A stretch of DNA of 64,000 nt, from contig NC_079137.1 in the NCBI RefSeq assembly GCF_945859705.1, positions 74,732,277 through 74,796,276 of the forward strand. The letters are read 5' to 3'. Below the pieces are notes generated by a model. The model was not told the DNA's origin. It did not search any database and saw only the letters and a program-made list of their open reading frames with translations. The position numbers were made by a program, and so were the translations under genes. Shown here in pieces: positions 47,813 to 59,869 of the stretch (the stretch's first letter is position 1; each line of letters begins with the position of its first letter). The DNA is from Episyrphus balteatus. Taxonomy: Eukaryota > Arthropoda > Insecta > Diptera > Syrphidae.

Positions 47813-48431
47813 TGTAAGGGGAGGTTTTTGATTAACAAAAAATAATCAAATTTTATTTATTCTATAAAATATTATATTTTCTAGAAATTATAAAATCAGT
47901 TTTTAAAAAAATTCTATTTTATTTTTAAAATTCAATAAGAAGTCTGATTCAAACGAGAGCTTTACAGCAACTGAATAATTAGAGAAGCATTTGCGGTTTT
48001 ATTTCATAACAATGTATAATAATTGAGTTCCACTATCGCAACTGATCTTTCAGAATTCAGAGAATATAGCGGGAAGATGAGAGTAAAGTTTAATTGATTG
48101 CAAGTCCCGGTCGTGGACCGAGATTTTTATGCGACTCCGAATAGGGGAGAATGGAGTAGATTTAATCAGAGTGTTTAACATTATGATTTTTCATGATTAA
48201 CAACCAAACTGGTATTTTTCATGCTCAAGCTTAGAAACTTTTTGTTTTTTTATTTATATTTTTGGAGCTAAAATTACTTCCCTTAATTTGCTACAAAGAC
48301 AAAATTAAAAATAATTTGGGTAAAAGTAACAAAAATTTTTTTGATGTTTGAAAAATGATAAAACTTGGTACCTATCATGGTTGTAAAAATATCAATTAAA
48401 AAATATTTTTACTTGCGATACAGGTAGATAC

Positions 48432-48622
48432 TAGTGATGGGAACTATCGAATAAAAACTATCAAACTATTTTCATTCGAATAGTTTTTTCATTCGATAGT
48501 TTTTTATTCGATAGTTTTTTCACTCGAATTGTCTTTTTTATTCGATAGTTTCTTTTATTCAGTTCAAATCATTCAGTTACTAACTATCGATAGTTCAAAT
48601 CATTCGATAGTTCCCATCACAA
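48432..48622. mobile_element. 191-bp MITE with GTGATGGGAACTATCGA ends
   Basis: TAGTGATGGGAACTATCGA and its inverse TCGATAGTTCCCATCACAA bound a run of short inverted ATTCGATAGTTTTTT repeats. The flanks GTAGATAC (48424-48431) and GTAGATAG (48623-48630) form an 8-bp duplication with one mismatch, typical of hAT-type MITEs. It sits inside a copy of the foldback repeat (ACTTGCGATACAGG before it, TATCAAGTTATGCATTCG after it). Confidence 0.85.
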
Positions 48623-48726
48623 GTAGATAGCTACTATACAATATACATGGTACAAAATATATCAAGTTATGCATTCGTACAAAAAAAAAAGTTGAGATAA
48701 CATTTTTCCATGACATTACAATGTAG

Positions 48727-49240
48727 CAGGGTTCGGACTTTACTTCGATCGAAGTAGATTTACTTCGATTTTGGACAAAAAATAAAATCTACTTCCCTAC
48801 TTCTCTTTTTCAGGATCTACTTCTATTTCTTGATTGAAAAATATTTTTCAAGTAATAAATTTAGAGAAAGGGATTTAACTTCAATTTTAAACCTGGTCGA
48901 GGCATTGAGAAATAAAGCTCAACTGATATCTCAAAAGATGAATGGAGGTCAATTATTCTTCTTTGAAGAATTCCTGATCAAAAATTTGTTAGATTATGCT
49001 GAATTAATCGTTTTACCCCTAAGCACCGTTACAACCACTAGATGAGAAAGGTTTTTTGGAAAAGATCATAATAAAAAAGTAAAGAAAAATAATTTTGTTG
49101 AAAAATAATTTTTTTTGAATAAATTTTTGGAAATAAATGTTCTGAAAGTTTAATGTTGAAATCTACTTCCGAAATTTTGGATCTACTTCACTTTTTTTTC
49201 AAATTTGCTTCGAAATTTTGAAACTGAAGTCCGAACCCTG
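48727..49240. mobile_element. 514-bp deletion derivative of a hAT transposon
   Basis: The ends CAGGGTTCGGACTT and AAGTCCGAACCCTG-type inverse repeats are flanked by a perfect 8-bp duplication, CAATGTAG, at 48719-48726 and 49241-49248. AGTAGATCC/GGATCTACTT blocks recur inside both arms. It carries a short transposase remnant, so it is an internally deleted hAT rather than a palindromic MITE. Confidence 0.92.
48830..49075 (+). pseudogene. hAT transposase C-terminal (dimerisation domain) remnant
   Basis: The frame gives a Leu-rich helix region and then LLDYAELIVLPLSTVTTTR, a stop at 49042-49044, and in the same frame ERFFGKDHNKKVKKN. This resembles the hAT C-terminal dimerisation motif, where a Leu/Pro-Ser segment is followed by E-R-x-F-S and a basic stretch. 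No DDE catalytic core is present, as it was lost in the deletion that made the 514-bp element. Moderately sure. Confidence 0.65.
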
Positions 49241-49489
49241 CAATGTAGTCCATTGAAATGTTACAAAATTTTGACCGAACCTTGCATTTTATGTAGGACA
49301 AGATTTTTTTGTTTTGATGTATAGGGGAGGGTAATGTAAGTATACAATCAAGTTTTCGGGGTTGAAGACCCCCATTTGGCCGCCATCTTGGAAAAAGTGG
49401 TTTAAACTGTTTTTTTACCAATATCTTGCGAACCGTTAGTCCCACAAAAAAATTTTTGACATCGTTTTTGTAGAATTTATTTCTCTACA

Positions 49490-49700
49490 ATTTTGATTAG
49501 AGAATGCCAAAAAGTGGGTCCCGGAAGTCCGTCTGTCTGTCAGTCTGTCTGTCTGTAGCTACAGCCTAAACGGATGGACCGATTAATGTCAAACTTGGTA
49601 TGAAGCATTATTTGGCGACTCTCCAAGAGGGGTTTTTGGAACTAATTTTAGTAAAGTTAAAATTTCTCAAAAACAGCTCCAAAGATTTTGTTTAACAAAT
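49490..49700. repeat. Partial foldback-family copy with (GTCT)n
   Basis: AGAGAATGCCAAAAAGTGG, GTCCCGGAA, (GTCT)n, AGCTACAGCCTAAACGG and GTCAAACTTGGTATGAAGC follow in the same order as the right arm of the mRpL39-intron copy (38840-38990). The left half of the same copy, at about 48395-48700, is split by the MITE and the hAT element. Confidence 0.75.
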
Positions 49701-50061
49701 TCCAATGTTAGTTTTTTTTTTGAATAAAAGAAAACTTTTTTTTTGAAAATCATTATTTAAATCCGAATTTCTTCGAAACTTCTAGTTCGATTTCAACAAA
49801 AATTTTTGTAAAAAAACAACTTTAATACAATTTTAACATAAGCCAAAAATAAAATTTTGAGAAAATTAATTTTTGGATTTTTAAAATCATTTTGAAAATT
49901 TGTTTCTTGAAAACCGGACTTTAAATTTTTTTGAAATTTTGGTTTTAGATGTTGATTAGTTATTTCTACAAAATAATTTACCAATTTTACTTTAAAACAT
50001 TTTTTTTTTCCAAAAAATGATTTATAAAAAATTAGTTTTAAAAAAAACGGGTCTAAGCATT

Positions 50062-50489
50062 TATTTATCTTGAGACATTTATCTTGAGACATTTATCTTG
50101 AGACATTTATCATGAGACATTTATCATGAGACATTTATCTTGGGACATGTCCCATGAGACATTTAACATGAGAAATTTATCTTGAGACATTTATCATGAG
50201 ACATTTATCTTGAGACATGTCACATGAGACATTTATCATGAGACATTTATCTTGAGACTTTTATCTTGAGACATTTATCATGAGACATTTATCTTGACAT
50301 GTCCCATGAGACATTTATCATGAGATATTTATCTTGGGACATTTATCTTGAGACATTTATCTTGAGACATTTATCTTGAGACATTTATCTTGAGACATTT
50401 ATCTTGAGACATTTATCTTGAGACATTTATCATGAGACATTTATCTTGAGACATTTGTCTTAAGACATTTATCTTGAAACATTTATCAT
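50062..50489 (+). repeat. 14-bp minisatellite, about 30 units
   Basis: The unit ATTTATCTTGAGAC is repeated head to tail for about 428 bp, with a common variant ATTTATCATGAGAC and a few ATGTCCCATGAGAC units. Seen directly. It lies between foldback-repeat segments downstream of Reck. Confidence 0.92.
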
Positions 50490-51471
50490 TTTTTTTCTAA
50501 CAATGCAAAGAAGGGCAATTTGATTTCAGATGTTATTTTATTATTTTGAAATACGATTTTGACATTTACTAAATTTCAATACAAAAAGTCCTAAAAATTC
50601 TAGCAACTTGAATTTTAAGAGCAAGTTCGTGCTGGGTCAGTCGTGCATTTTATTTATTTGCAACAACATTTTATTTTTTAACTGCACAATATTTTTATTT
50701 GCAATACATTTTATTTTACTTTAATTTTTATTTTACAATATATTTTCAAAAATGTTCAAAGCAGCTCAACGGTAATTCTTTCGTTGAGTTAACTATAACT
50801 TCTCAAATTAGTATTTGCGTGTTTTTACTTACTTGTCTGCTTGATTTTTCGGAATCTTCTGATTCAATATGTAAAATATAAATAAAAATTACTTTAAAAT
50901 ATAATTTTTTTTTTATTAAATCTTAAATATAAAGATATGTAAATTTTTTATATTTACAGACTAGATAATATCTAATATTCTTTTTACAAAAAAAGTTATA
51001 TGGCTTGAGTATTTTATTTTTTAATAATTTTTTTTTTAACTTAACAAATTACAAATTTTCTAAAAAAAAAAAATAATATAATATCAAAACTTTGGTAACG
51101 AAAACAAATATGCATGTATACTTTTATCCTTAATAACTACCCTTCTTTCTCTGTCACAAGAAAATTAATCTAAATTATGATGTTTTTTTTTTATTTTTAA
51201 GTTTATTTACAATATTTAAATTTACACTAATATCACAATTATTTTTTTTTTCTAAATAATTTTTGTGCATTATATAATTTACACAATTAAATCCACAAAA
51301 CCTTACTCGCTGATTAAACAAAGAAAACTGAAAAATTACAACAAAAACTGTATTGGCACCTTGAATTCACATGATTTTTTTTTTGTTTTACTCTAAAAAA
51401 AATATAAACAATATTTAAATAAATTAGATAAACTTAAAAACACAAAAAAATAAAACTAATTTTTATGCTAG
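50490..51471. other. Reck 3' flank and foldback-family end
   Basis: A copy of the family motif (AAGAGCAAGTTCGTGC, CAGTCGTGCATTTTATTT) lies near 50618. The rest is homopolymer-rich AT sequence holding the probable Reck 3' UTR, in which several TTTATT (minus-strand AATAAA) occur. No coding frame. Confidence 0.5.
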
Positions 51472-54400
51472 CTAAAATGTCTTTTGTCTAAAACTCAATA
51501 CAATCCACATTAGAATAACATATTTTGACAATACATTCCACACAATGGCACTACTTTCCACAGTTGGTTGAACCATATTGGCAACCGTTAATGCACTTAA
51601 TGCTAAATTCGTTGTAACTCGATGACTCTGAGACTGTATAAGTGTCGCAATTTTCTGAGCCTCCCTTGAACAAGCTTCAATTTGTATATCAGTCGGTTGG
51701 GTAGTTCTCGGAACAATGCCAATGAATATGTCAACTTCCATTGTAAGAAAACCAGTCAGTTGACATTCGGATATTTGAATTAATTCATCTAAGGCTCTCA
51801 GAATACTTCGTAGCGTAAAAAGTTCCATGTTCTTTCCTTTAAGAGCGTAGAGAGCTCGATCGACTTGTTTTCGGGAATAAATTACCCGAAAAGCTCCTGA
51901 ACAAATGGGACAGCACGCTCCAGGTGGAATAATATTTCGACAATGAGGCGATGGTGGTCGAGGGCATTTAAATAATTTACACCTCCGACCCATATCAGAA
52001 GCTAGAATACCGACTTCCTTACATGGACCCTTATAGTCTACCAGAATATAGTCCGCCCAAGCTTCACACTCATTCCGATAGGTGGCGCCATTGATGCCAC
52101 ACACCGGGCCCTTCCAAGAACAGCTTCGAAAACACGATCCAAAGTGAGCAAGTTGGCTTTTCGCACTTAATAAATGACAGGCTGATGGATACGTCACGCC
52201 CCTTGTGTCACACACCGGTTTCCCAGAGTTAAGACAGTCTGAAGTCAAATTTACTATAAAAAAGAAAAGTTAGGGTGGTCCTAAAAATTTCAATATCAAT
52301 CTTACCACAACGATATTGTAAGCACGGCCTATGCATCACTGATAGACAGATCTTCCTATCTTCCACACACTTTGAGCCCATCGGGCACGTGTAAGCCCCC
52401 TCTTTGCATGGATTCCAAGAAGTACACGCCCCAAACTCAATATCACTGTCTTGGAGTCCTAAGCATTTGGCAACACAGGCTGAATGATATGTGTTTCCAT
52501 TCTTCCCACAAACCGGAACATAATGCGTCGGGCAGTTGCATGGCAAACTGGTGAAAGATTGATCAGAAATTCCTGGAATCCGACACTGTTTCTTAGTGCA
52601 AGTGATCTCTCCGGCAAAGCAGCTGCAAATGTTGCATTCCAAATATACCGAAACTCCATGTTCTATTCCCCGTCCTCCTAAACTGCAAGAGTCGTACGAG
52701 AAACTGGGCAGTGGTTGGCAGTGTTCGATGCGTCCACTAGATCCACATCGGCAAACCTTGAAACTTCCTCTTTGATTTGGAGAAACTGGAATCCTCACAT
52801 AAGCTCCGAATGGAACTATGTAAGCTGAGGCTTCTCCAAGGGCACATCCGGGAATGCATTGGTACCCTGTACTTTCGTTCCTATTCGGAAGACAAGCTTC
52901 TGAGGAGTTGCAAGGATGTCCCTTGCATGGTTCGGTAAGTCCATGATGTCCCCCTGTTTCCAGTGGGGCATCACTGGGCTCGAGATAAGGCTTGAGTGAC
53001 ACACAGGGACCTTCTTCACCCTCGGGATGTAATTGGGAGCATATTGCATCGACGTTAATTCCAGTGCTAACCCTCGACCAGTCCATGCACTCGCTCAAAA
53101 TCTCATAGCAGTCTTCCCGGCATATGTGATTGTAATGCTTCACCCGAGTGCATGGCTTAATCTGAAGAGTGCAGGCAATTGCCCTCCATTTTTCTGGAGA
53201 ACATTTCGATATGTTCCTTATTGGAAGGTTATTCCCGGGTAGACTTACATAACCTCTCAAAGTCCACATGGCCACATCAGATCGAGCAGCCATATCGGCA
53301 TGGGAATGACAACTCCGAAAAAGTTCTGTCGGACGGTTATTGAAATTCGTACAGAAAGACAACCCATCACAACCCAGTTCACACGGTTCATCCACTTCAT
53401 CAATGCACTGTCTGAGTTCGAGTTCGTTGGGTTGCATAAGACAATCAACGTCAAAAGACCCCCTCGTAGTGGTCCAGTCGTTAGAAAAAGTCTGCACACA
53501 AAGTCGACGACATTTCGGAGCTATTGCTTTGTGACAGCAATGAAGTTTCGCCGAATCAATTCCGATTTGATTGATTTGCGAAACTTCATTTGAAGTTGAT
53601 GTTGGAATGTAGACTTTCTTGCCTGCCGACAAAAAACACTGCCAAAGTGGGTCATGTGGCAAAGGTGGCCCACAACCACCAGCTTCTAGTTCGTCAATGA
53701 TGACATCAGTACTTTCGCCATTCTTCAAAGCTTGACGACATGTTGTTCGACATTTTTCCTCTGTCGAAAATTCACAACATGGAAGATCTTAAAAAAAACC
53801 GTTAGAAAATAGATAAAAATCGGCAAACTCTCATCAAACAAATATGTCAACTTACATATCTGTGAATCTGTGATTGGTGTCATGTCGGTAAAGTTCTTAA
53901 CACACTTCAACACGTCTAAATTTTTTTCACCACACGTCTGATTTAAAAGTCTTCGATTGGCCTTCTTTTGCGGTGAATGTGGTTCGAATATCTCTCGACA
54001 AGCCTGGAAACCGAAAAAAAAAAAAATATTCATGAAATCAAGATGTCACTTTAACTTCAAGCCACAACTTGAAACAAATTTATTATATACCTGCAAACAC
54101 TCTGAAGTCCTAGAATTGCCACAACATCGATCTCCCGCTTCTTGTCGTTCGAAACACGAAAACATATGCTGTTCGTCGCTTTGGCGGCAAGCATAAATCA
54201 ATTCCTCGGTAGATGATGATGTTGCACAAGCGTTCCGGCATCTTGGTGACATACCCAGAGAGCAACACCGCCTCCCAGACCACTGTGAACCGCGTTGTAC
54301 GGCTGAATGGGACACATAAAAAAAAGTGAAAAATAAATGCGTGTGTTAAATAACTAAGCTCTGAGTCTTAAAGTCGGGTAGATGGATCTTTGTAACGATC

Positions 54401-56500
54401 GATAATGTCACATTGAAGCGTGAGGAAATTACTATACAGCATGCGCCTTGCGCCAATAGGGGAGGGCATTTAATGCACAAAAGTCAGATCAATCGGGTGG
54501 AATTTAATTGATTGTCCATATGGTCAATTTGTTTGCTTTTGATGCACACAATATGCCGCCAAATCTTATAGGTTTATGTTATGTGGTATGTTCGGACCAT
54601 CAAATTGGATATCATCCAACAAAGATGTGACACAGCCATCATCATCATCATTAGATTAAGGGAATATAGAGTTTTGCATATCAAAGGTTCGCATTTGCAA
54701 ATCGGTTTTGTTGCTTTTGATCTTTAGAAGAAATCTATTTTTGATAAGAGAACTTCTTAAGTGAAATTGATTGTTGAAAGTGTGTGTGTCTTTGGTATGG
54801 TGGATCGCAAAGAATGTACATGGTTGGTGACTTAGGTATTTCTACTAGTGCCAATGACATAGTGATAAGTGATTGTGTCTATCGAGTGCGATAAATGTGA
54901 CTCAGTATTTTAGGATGCTTTAAAGTTTTTTTTTTCTAAAGAACTCATTAGGTGATTAAGCAATTGGTCAAGTTCGATTACTCACTGCCCGTACATATAA
55001 TTTTGGGTTCTCCTTTTGCGTTCCTTCACCCCACGTTGGCTGGTCGTACTTTAGCAACAGTGTGAATATGCTCGCAAATATTTTGCAAAGTCAGTGCGAT
55101 ATCTGGATCGCCAAAAAACCATTTCGCATGTCATTTGTGACAGTTTGCGACCTTTTGCAAACGACTCAATCATTTAAATGTGTCAAAAACAGATTGCATG
55201 AACATTGCATGCAGTTCAAAATGTTTTGATTCTAAAAACACAGAACATTAGATTGCAAACAGTTTGCGAATTATTTGCGACAGGTAGATCAGACATAAAC
55301 AGCTTCGCACATCAATTGTGATAATTTATTAGTCAACGAAAACAAAACATTTTAATGTATCCACGTTGTGTGGACTTACTTTGGGGCAGTGCAAATATGA
55401 TCACAAGTAGTTTGCAAAGTATGTGCGATACCTGGATCGCCCATCGACACCTTCGCACGTTATTTGTGACAGTTTGCGACCTTTCGCAAATAGCCTTATC
55501 GTTTAATGGCATACAGTTAGAGATGGTTTGATGGAAAAACTAAATATTTAATCGCAAACAGTTTGCGAACTATTTTCGATGTCTAGATAACACATAAACA
55601 GCTTCGCATATCAGTTTGTTAGCGTTTGCGAACTATTTTCGATGTCTAGATAACACATAAACAGCTTCGCACATCAGTTTGTTAGCGTTTGCGAACAGCC
55701 CAACCATTTAAAATGATATTAAAACAGAATGTGTGTATTTCATCGCATGCAGCTTGCGATCTCTATATGTGCACGATGCTTCAACATGTTTGTATACCAT
55801 TTGTGTCACTTAACGAGTGTTTAAGAACGACCTATTAGTTTTATGTGGAAAAAAAAACAGAATGTTTCATCGCAAATTGTTTGCGAACAATGCGCGACAC
55901 GTAAACCGCCCCTTCGCATATCATTTGTAATAGTTTTAAGAATTGCGGAATAATATTTTCATTCAACTAAAACGGTAATCAATGAAAACTAAAATGCAAA
56001 CGCATTTACAACTTTTTTTTTACACAATTTGCGTTTCGTTCTAGTGGTGATTTAGAAACAAAATATGGCACTTTTTTGTACAGGCGCTCTGCCGTCGCAT
56101 TTCTTACGATTTTGCGATTCATTTATCCACATTATAAAAAAACCACCTGTCAAATAACTGTCAAACTGACAGTTGTGACTTACTGACAGTTTACACTAAA
56201 CTTCCTTCTTCCATAATACTCACCTTGAAGTGTTCTATTCATGCAATTCCAAAATTCCACCTGTCAAAATAAATGAAGCAGAAAAAAATAATAAATATTA
56301 ATACACGAAAAAAAAATAATAATAAAAGAACAAGAAAATGTCATCACAACATAATAATAAATTATGCAAATTTTTCAATTCCATCCATATTATACAATCA
56401 AATCAACACCCACCTGAATTGGTAAACAGAACTTCTTTAATTCCCCCACACGATAACCCCGTCCATTTAAATCGGAAGCAGCAAGTTGAACCAAAGACAA
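51472..56500 (-). CDS. Reck: RECK, GPI-anchored Kazal/cysteine-knot protein (5' end not found)
   Basis: RECK is a surface glycoprotein that restrains metalloproteases and, in vertebrates, is a Wnt7 co-receptor. Minus-strand exons found: 56500-56414, 56260-56224, 54302-54091, 54003-53856, 53787-52306 and 52253-51472; all phases agree and give 915 aa plus stop. Visible in order: CFCLPIQ-type and VEFWNCMN start of the cysteine-knot repeats (CCSLGMSPRCRNAC, RCCGNSRTSEC, LPCCEFSTEEKCRTTC, LHCCHKAIAPKCRRLC), CTNFNNRPTELFRSC (about residue 320), the CRD, an EGF-like part, CNICSCFAGEITC, then three Kazal modules (VPVCGKNGNTYHSAC, PVCDTRGVTYPSAC, GPVCGINGATYRNEC) and IIPPGACCPIC. The C-terminus is hydrophobic (IVWNVLSKYVILMWIVLSF), suiting a GPI signal. 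The signal-peptide exon with the first CC..C..C motif was not located above 56500. Very sure of identity. Confidence 0.94.
55020..55950. repeat. TTTGCGA-rich tandem repeat in a Reck intron
   Basis: Within the 1,921-bp intron (54303-56223), units carry TTTGTGACAGTTTGCGACC, GCAAACAGTTTGCGAACTAT and ACATAAACAGCTTCGCA blocks, with a long period of about 340-360 bp (55040 against 55390) and an exact-looking 63-bp tandem duplication at 55561-55623 and 55624-55686 (one mismatch). TTTGCGA and TCGCAAA occur in both orientations. No coding potential. Confidence 0.8.
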
Positions 56501-59309
56501 CTGAAAGATAAAAAGAAAAAAACACACGTCATACTTTAGATAAATACATATACATAAACTCGGTGGAGGTACCTAACCTCATGCTGAAAAATGATTAATG
56601 TTAAATCCAATCCCATGGAAATCCCCACTAAAAACTAACCATATTCTGGAGGTTGGAGGAAACAATTAATTCTTCACCTTAAGCCCCCCACCCATTTTGG
56701 GTGAGGAGACTACATGTCCCTTAATCGATTGTCATCCATACGAGAGAGAGATAGTAACCGAAAAGAGGAAGGAAGGAATTTGCATATGTAGTAGGAACCT
56801 AACCTAAGAGTACCTATGTTAGATGGCGCGCGGGGCGCAACAAGTTCATAAATCATTTTTCAAAGTTAGATTATCTCGCGAATGCACACTTACACCCTGG
56901 AGCCATGAGTAGTACACAACAAGTAATCTCCCACCAGATAAATAGATGATGATGAACTGCCCCAAAGAGATCGCTTATCCCTCGCTCTCGTGAGATGGAG
57001 CTACGGTAGCTTTTTTTCTTGAGTGGTTGTATTTGTGTATATCGTATTAAATAGTGGGGTGGAACTTAGTTGAAAAGGACTTGAAAGCTAATATTTCTTC
57101 TATCAAATGTTTGGAATACTTTTTGACCGAAATTCCACTGGTTAAGTATTCGCCAGTCTTGTTTTAAACTAATGGACTTCATTTTAAGAAAAAAAAGTAG
57201 CCTATGTTCATCCACGGACTGTAATTTATACCTCCACCAAATTTTACTAAGAACCGATAAGTTTTATGAGAGATATGCTGACACAAACACAAACAAATTT
57301 TCAAATTTACACAAAAATCACAGAAATACCAAAAAATGTTTTTTTTTTTTATTTTTATCGTAGCCAATTTTGTCCTTAACCTATCCCACTGTGTTTATCT
57401 GGTCGTCTATTTGCTGGAGCAGGTCAGGAATAACAAATTAACTACAAGGAGCTCTATGCATATTTTAGTTAAATTCATCATCATCTGGTTTTTGAACCAG
57501 ACAACACAGAGGAAAAGGCAAAGAAAAGAAGAACATTCAAGGAATTTCCTTCGTCTTGATGAATATTCAGCAACATTCAGCAAAGTGAACAGAATCGTGG
57601 CCACACACGAAACTAGATTGTCCACATTATCGCTCTCTCACAATGAAAGTTGAAATCCTAGAAAAAAATCCTTGTACAAAATTCACGGCTGATCTATCAT
57701 CTATCTATCATTTAAATCCTAAAGGCGACAAGTCTCGCGAGTAGGTAAAAGAAAAAATTACATATTCAATTTTATTCCGGCGAAATCTGTCAGAGTAGCC
57801 AACAACGATGACGACGACGACACGTCGTGGTTGGTTGTGGTACCAGAGCGACAGCCACGGAAGGAGTTGCTACATAAAATAAGGCTGACGGTGACGGAAC
57901 ATTTTATGAGCGTGATCTTGTTTGAACAGCTACACAACAGCAGCGTCGGCGTTGTTATATATAGTTTTTGGTGCCTTGTCGCCTGACATTTCTGTCAGTT
58001 CCTTTTCTGTCTCTCTCTTTTACTCTCCACACTTGATTAGTTATGCAAAACTGAGCGCGAAGGATTTTTAATAAATTACCTCTAGGAGGCCAACGGCACA
58101 AAAATGCAATCAGACATGGTCTAGGCATATGGAATGAAGTATTATGTGTGTTTTGCTGGAGGCACTCTCATATACCAATCCACACAACACACAACGAGAC
58201 ACAACACAGATGACTTTTGTGAGGTTCCAGAGGATTAAGCTAATCCCTCGAGGGGTGTATCATTTCTACTACTTCTTCCATTTTTGCTTGTAGGAATTAC
58301 TACTACTTGATTGAATGTGTAGTCAAATTGAATGTGATTTGATTCCAGCTTGATGTTTCGTCCCACACGCTATGTTATTCTACTACATTTGTGTGGTTGA
58401 CAGATTTGTTTATTTAATGTTTGGTCTTGTTAGTTTGAAGGTTAGGAATTCCTTTGAAGAAAAATTAACGGGAATTCTTAAAAAGGTAGAAAACTTGGTA
58501 GAACGCCTTTTTGATTTTTGTATCACATGCCTGGCTTATAAGAGTAGTTTGACCAATTCGGTGTGATCATTAAAATTCGGATTTGAAGTTGTCACTGTCA
58601 GGTTAAACGCTTCGATTTTCTACAGAAAACTGACATTTTTTCACCAGAAAACAATACCGATAGGTGAAACTGAAAACTTTATGGAACAAAATTTTTTTCA
58701 CACGGATTGCATTAAACTTGTTGTCAAGATTTTTCACAATATCATTCCTAATCGTATAAAGGGGCTTAGCATCGACTTCAGCTCACAAGGCAGAATGAAT
58801 AGCAAATTGCAAGGCAGTTTTCACATTGGCGTCACTCTTCCGATTCATTTTGAAATTTCTGTGTTGCATTCTCACTTGCAAGTGATGATGGGAAAGAGAT
58901 AGCAAAAAAAGGCAAGAAATTTTAAAGTATTTGGACTCACATGGCTGTCGAAATGAATCGGCGGAGGATAGTCCACGATTTTTTTTTTGGCTAGCCCACC
59001 CTTAGTTCTAAAATTATAACTTAATAATTTTTTTTCACCTCGAAAATCACAAAAAATATTTTTTTTATTCAGTGTAAAAATTGTTGGTTTTGCACTGTGG
59101 TTCGTTTGCACAACGGCAACATTGGTCCAGGATAGCCCAACTTTTTTTTCTTTATTCCACTATTTTTTAAAAAGATTCAAAATGAAAACCTTTTCCTGTG
59201 AAAAAATCGTCAGTTTGTTTGCCCAAGGTTAGCCCAAGATAGCCCAACTTTTATTTTCGCTATCCTACCCTTGGTTTAATAAATTATAGAAGCATTATTT
59301 TGTATTCAC

Positions 59310-59620
59310 CTCACAAAAAAAGAATAGTACGCATACACCACAGTGACGTTTTTAATATATAATTTAGAAAAAGTAAATAAATTATTGTTATTTCTTTGAC
59401 TTAGAATTCTTACTTGAATGTAAAGTGAAAAAAGGTCAATTTTTACACTGAAAAAAAAAATTTGATTTTTAAGAGGTTGGTAATTTGAAAAAAAGTTTGT
59501 TTTTTGAACTAAGGGTGGGTTAACAAAAAAAAGTGATGTAATGTACGTATGTACTTTTTAAAAATTATAAATTTAAAAAAAATCTCACTGTGGTGTATAC
59601 GTACTTTTTTTTGTGAGGTT
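59310..59620. repeat. Inverted repeat with AGTACGYATACACCACAGTGA arms
   Basis: ACCTCACAAAAAAA, AGTACGCATACACCACAGTG and then a T/A-rich block are mirrored by TCACTGTGGTGTATACGTAC and TTTTTTGTGAGGT. The arms are about 45 bp and imperfect. A single related arm occurs near 13852. Probable foldback element, non-coding. Confidence 0.7.
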
Positions 59621-59869
59621 AATAAAAAGTAATGCCAACTTCACATAGCCTACCTATGCGAACACAGTCCAAGTCTTTTACCTACATAAATGATTGATCA
59701 AGGACCTGTCAGATTAAAAATCAGTTGCTCGGAGAAAAAAATTTTATGTAAAACAACTGTCACATTCGGAAAGAGTAGAATTGGACTTCTTATCATTGAA
59801 ACTCTACAATATTAAGCATTGATTTTCAAATGATAGTGACGGAGATTCTTATGTATCCAACCAGTATTA

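Noticed and set aside
52372..53593. Several frames on both strands across the large Reck exon
   Set aside because: Shadow frames of Cys-rich coding sequence; the Reck frame alone shows family motifs and consistent splice phases.
57407..57625. Minus-strand frame starting MDNLVSCVATILF, looking like a signal peptide, as the missing Reck exon
   Set aside because: It begins with GTG; the adjacent ATG is in another frame and hits a stop after four codons. There is no CC..C motif and no phase-0 donor.
57950..57966. TATATATA as the Reck promoter
   Set aside because: TATA-like strings are common in this AT-rich DNA. No first exon or initiator could be tied to it.
58051..58115. Minus-strand ATG frame (MPRPCLIAFLC) ending at a GTAATT donor as a Reck first exon
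   Set aside because: The donor would leave one extra base, incompatible with the phase-0 start of the exon at 56500, and the peptide is not a signal peptide.
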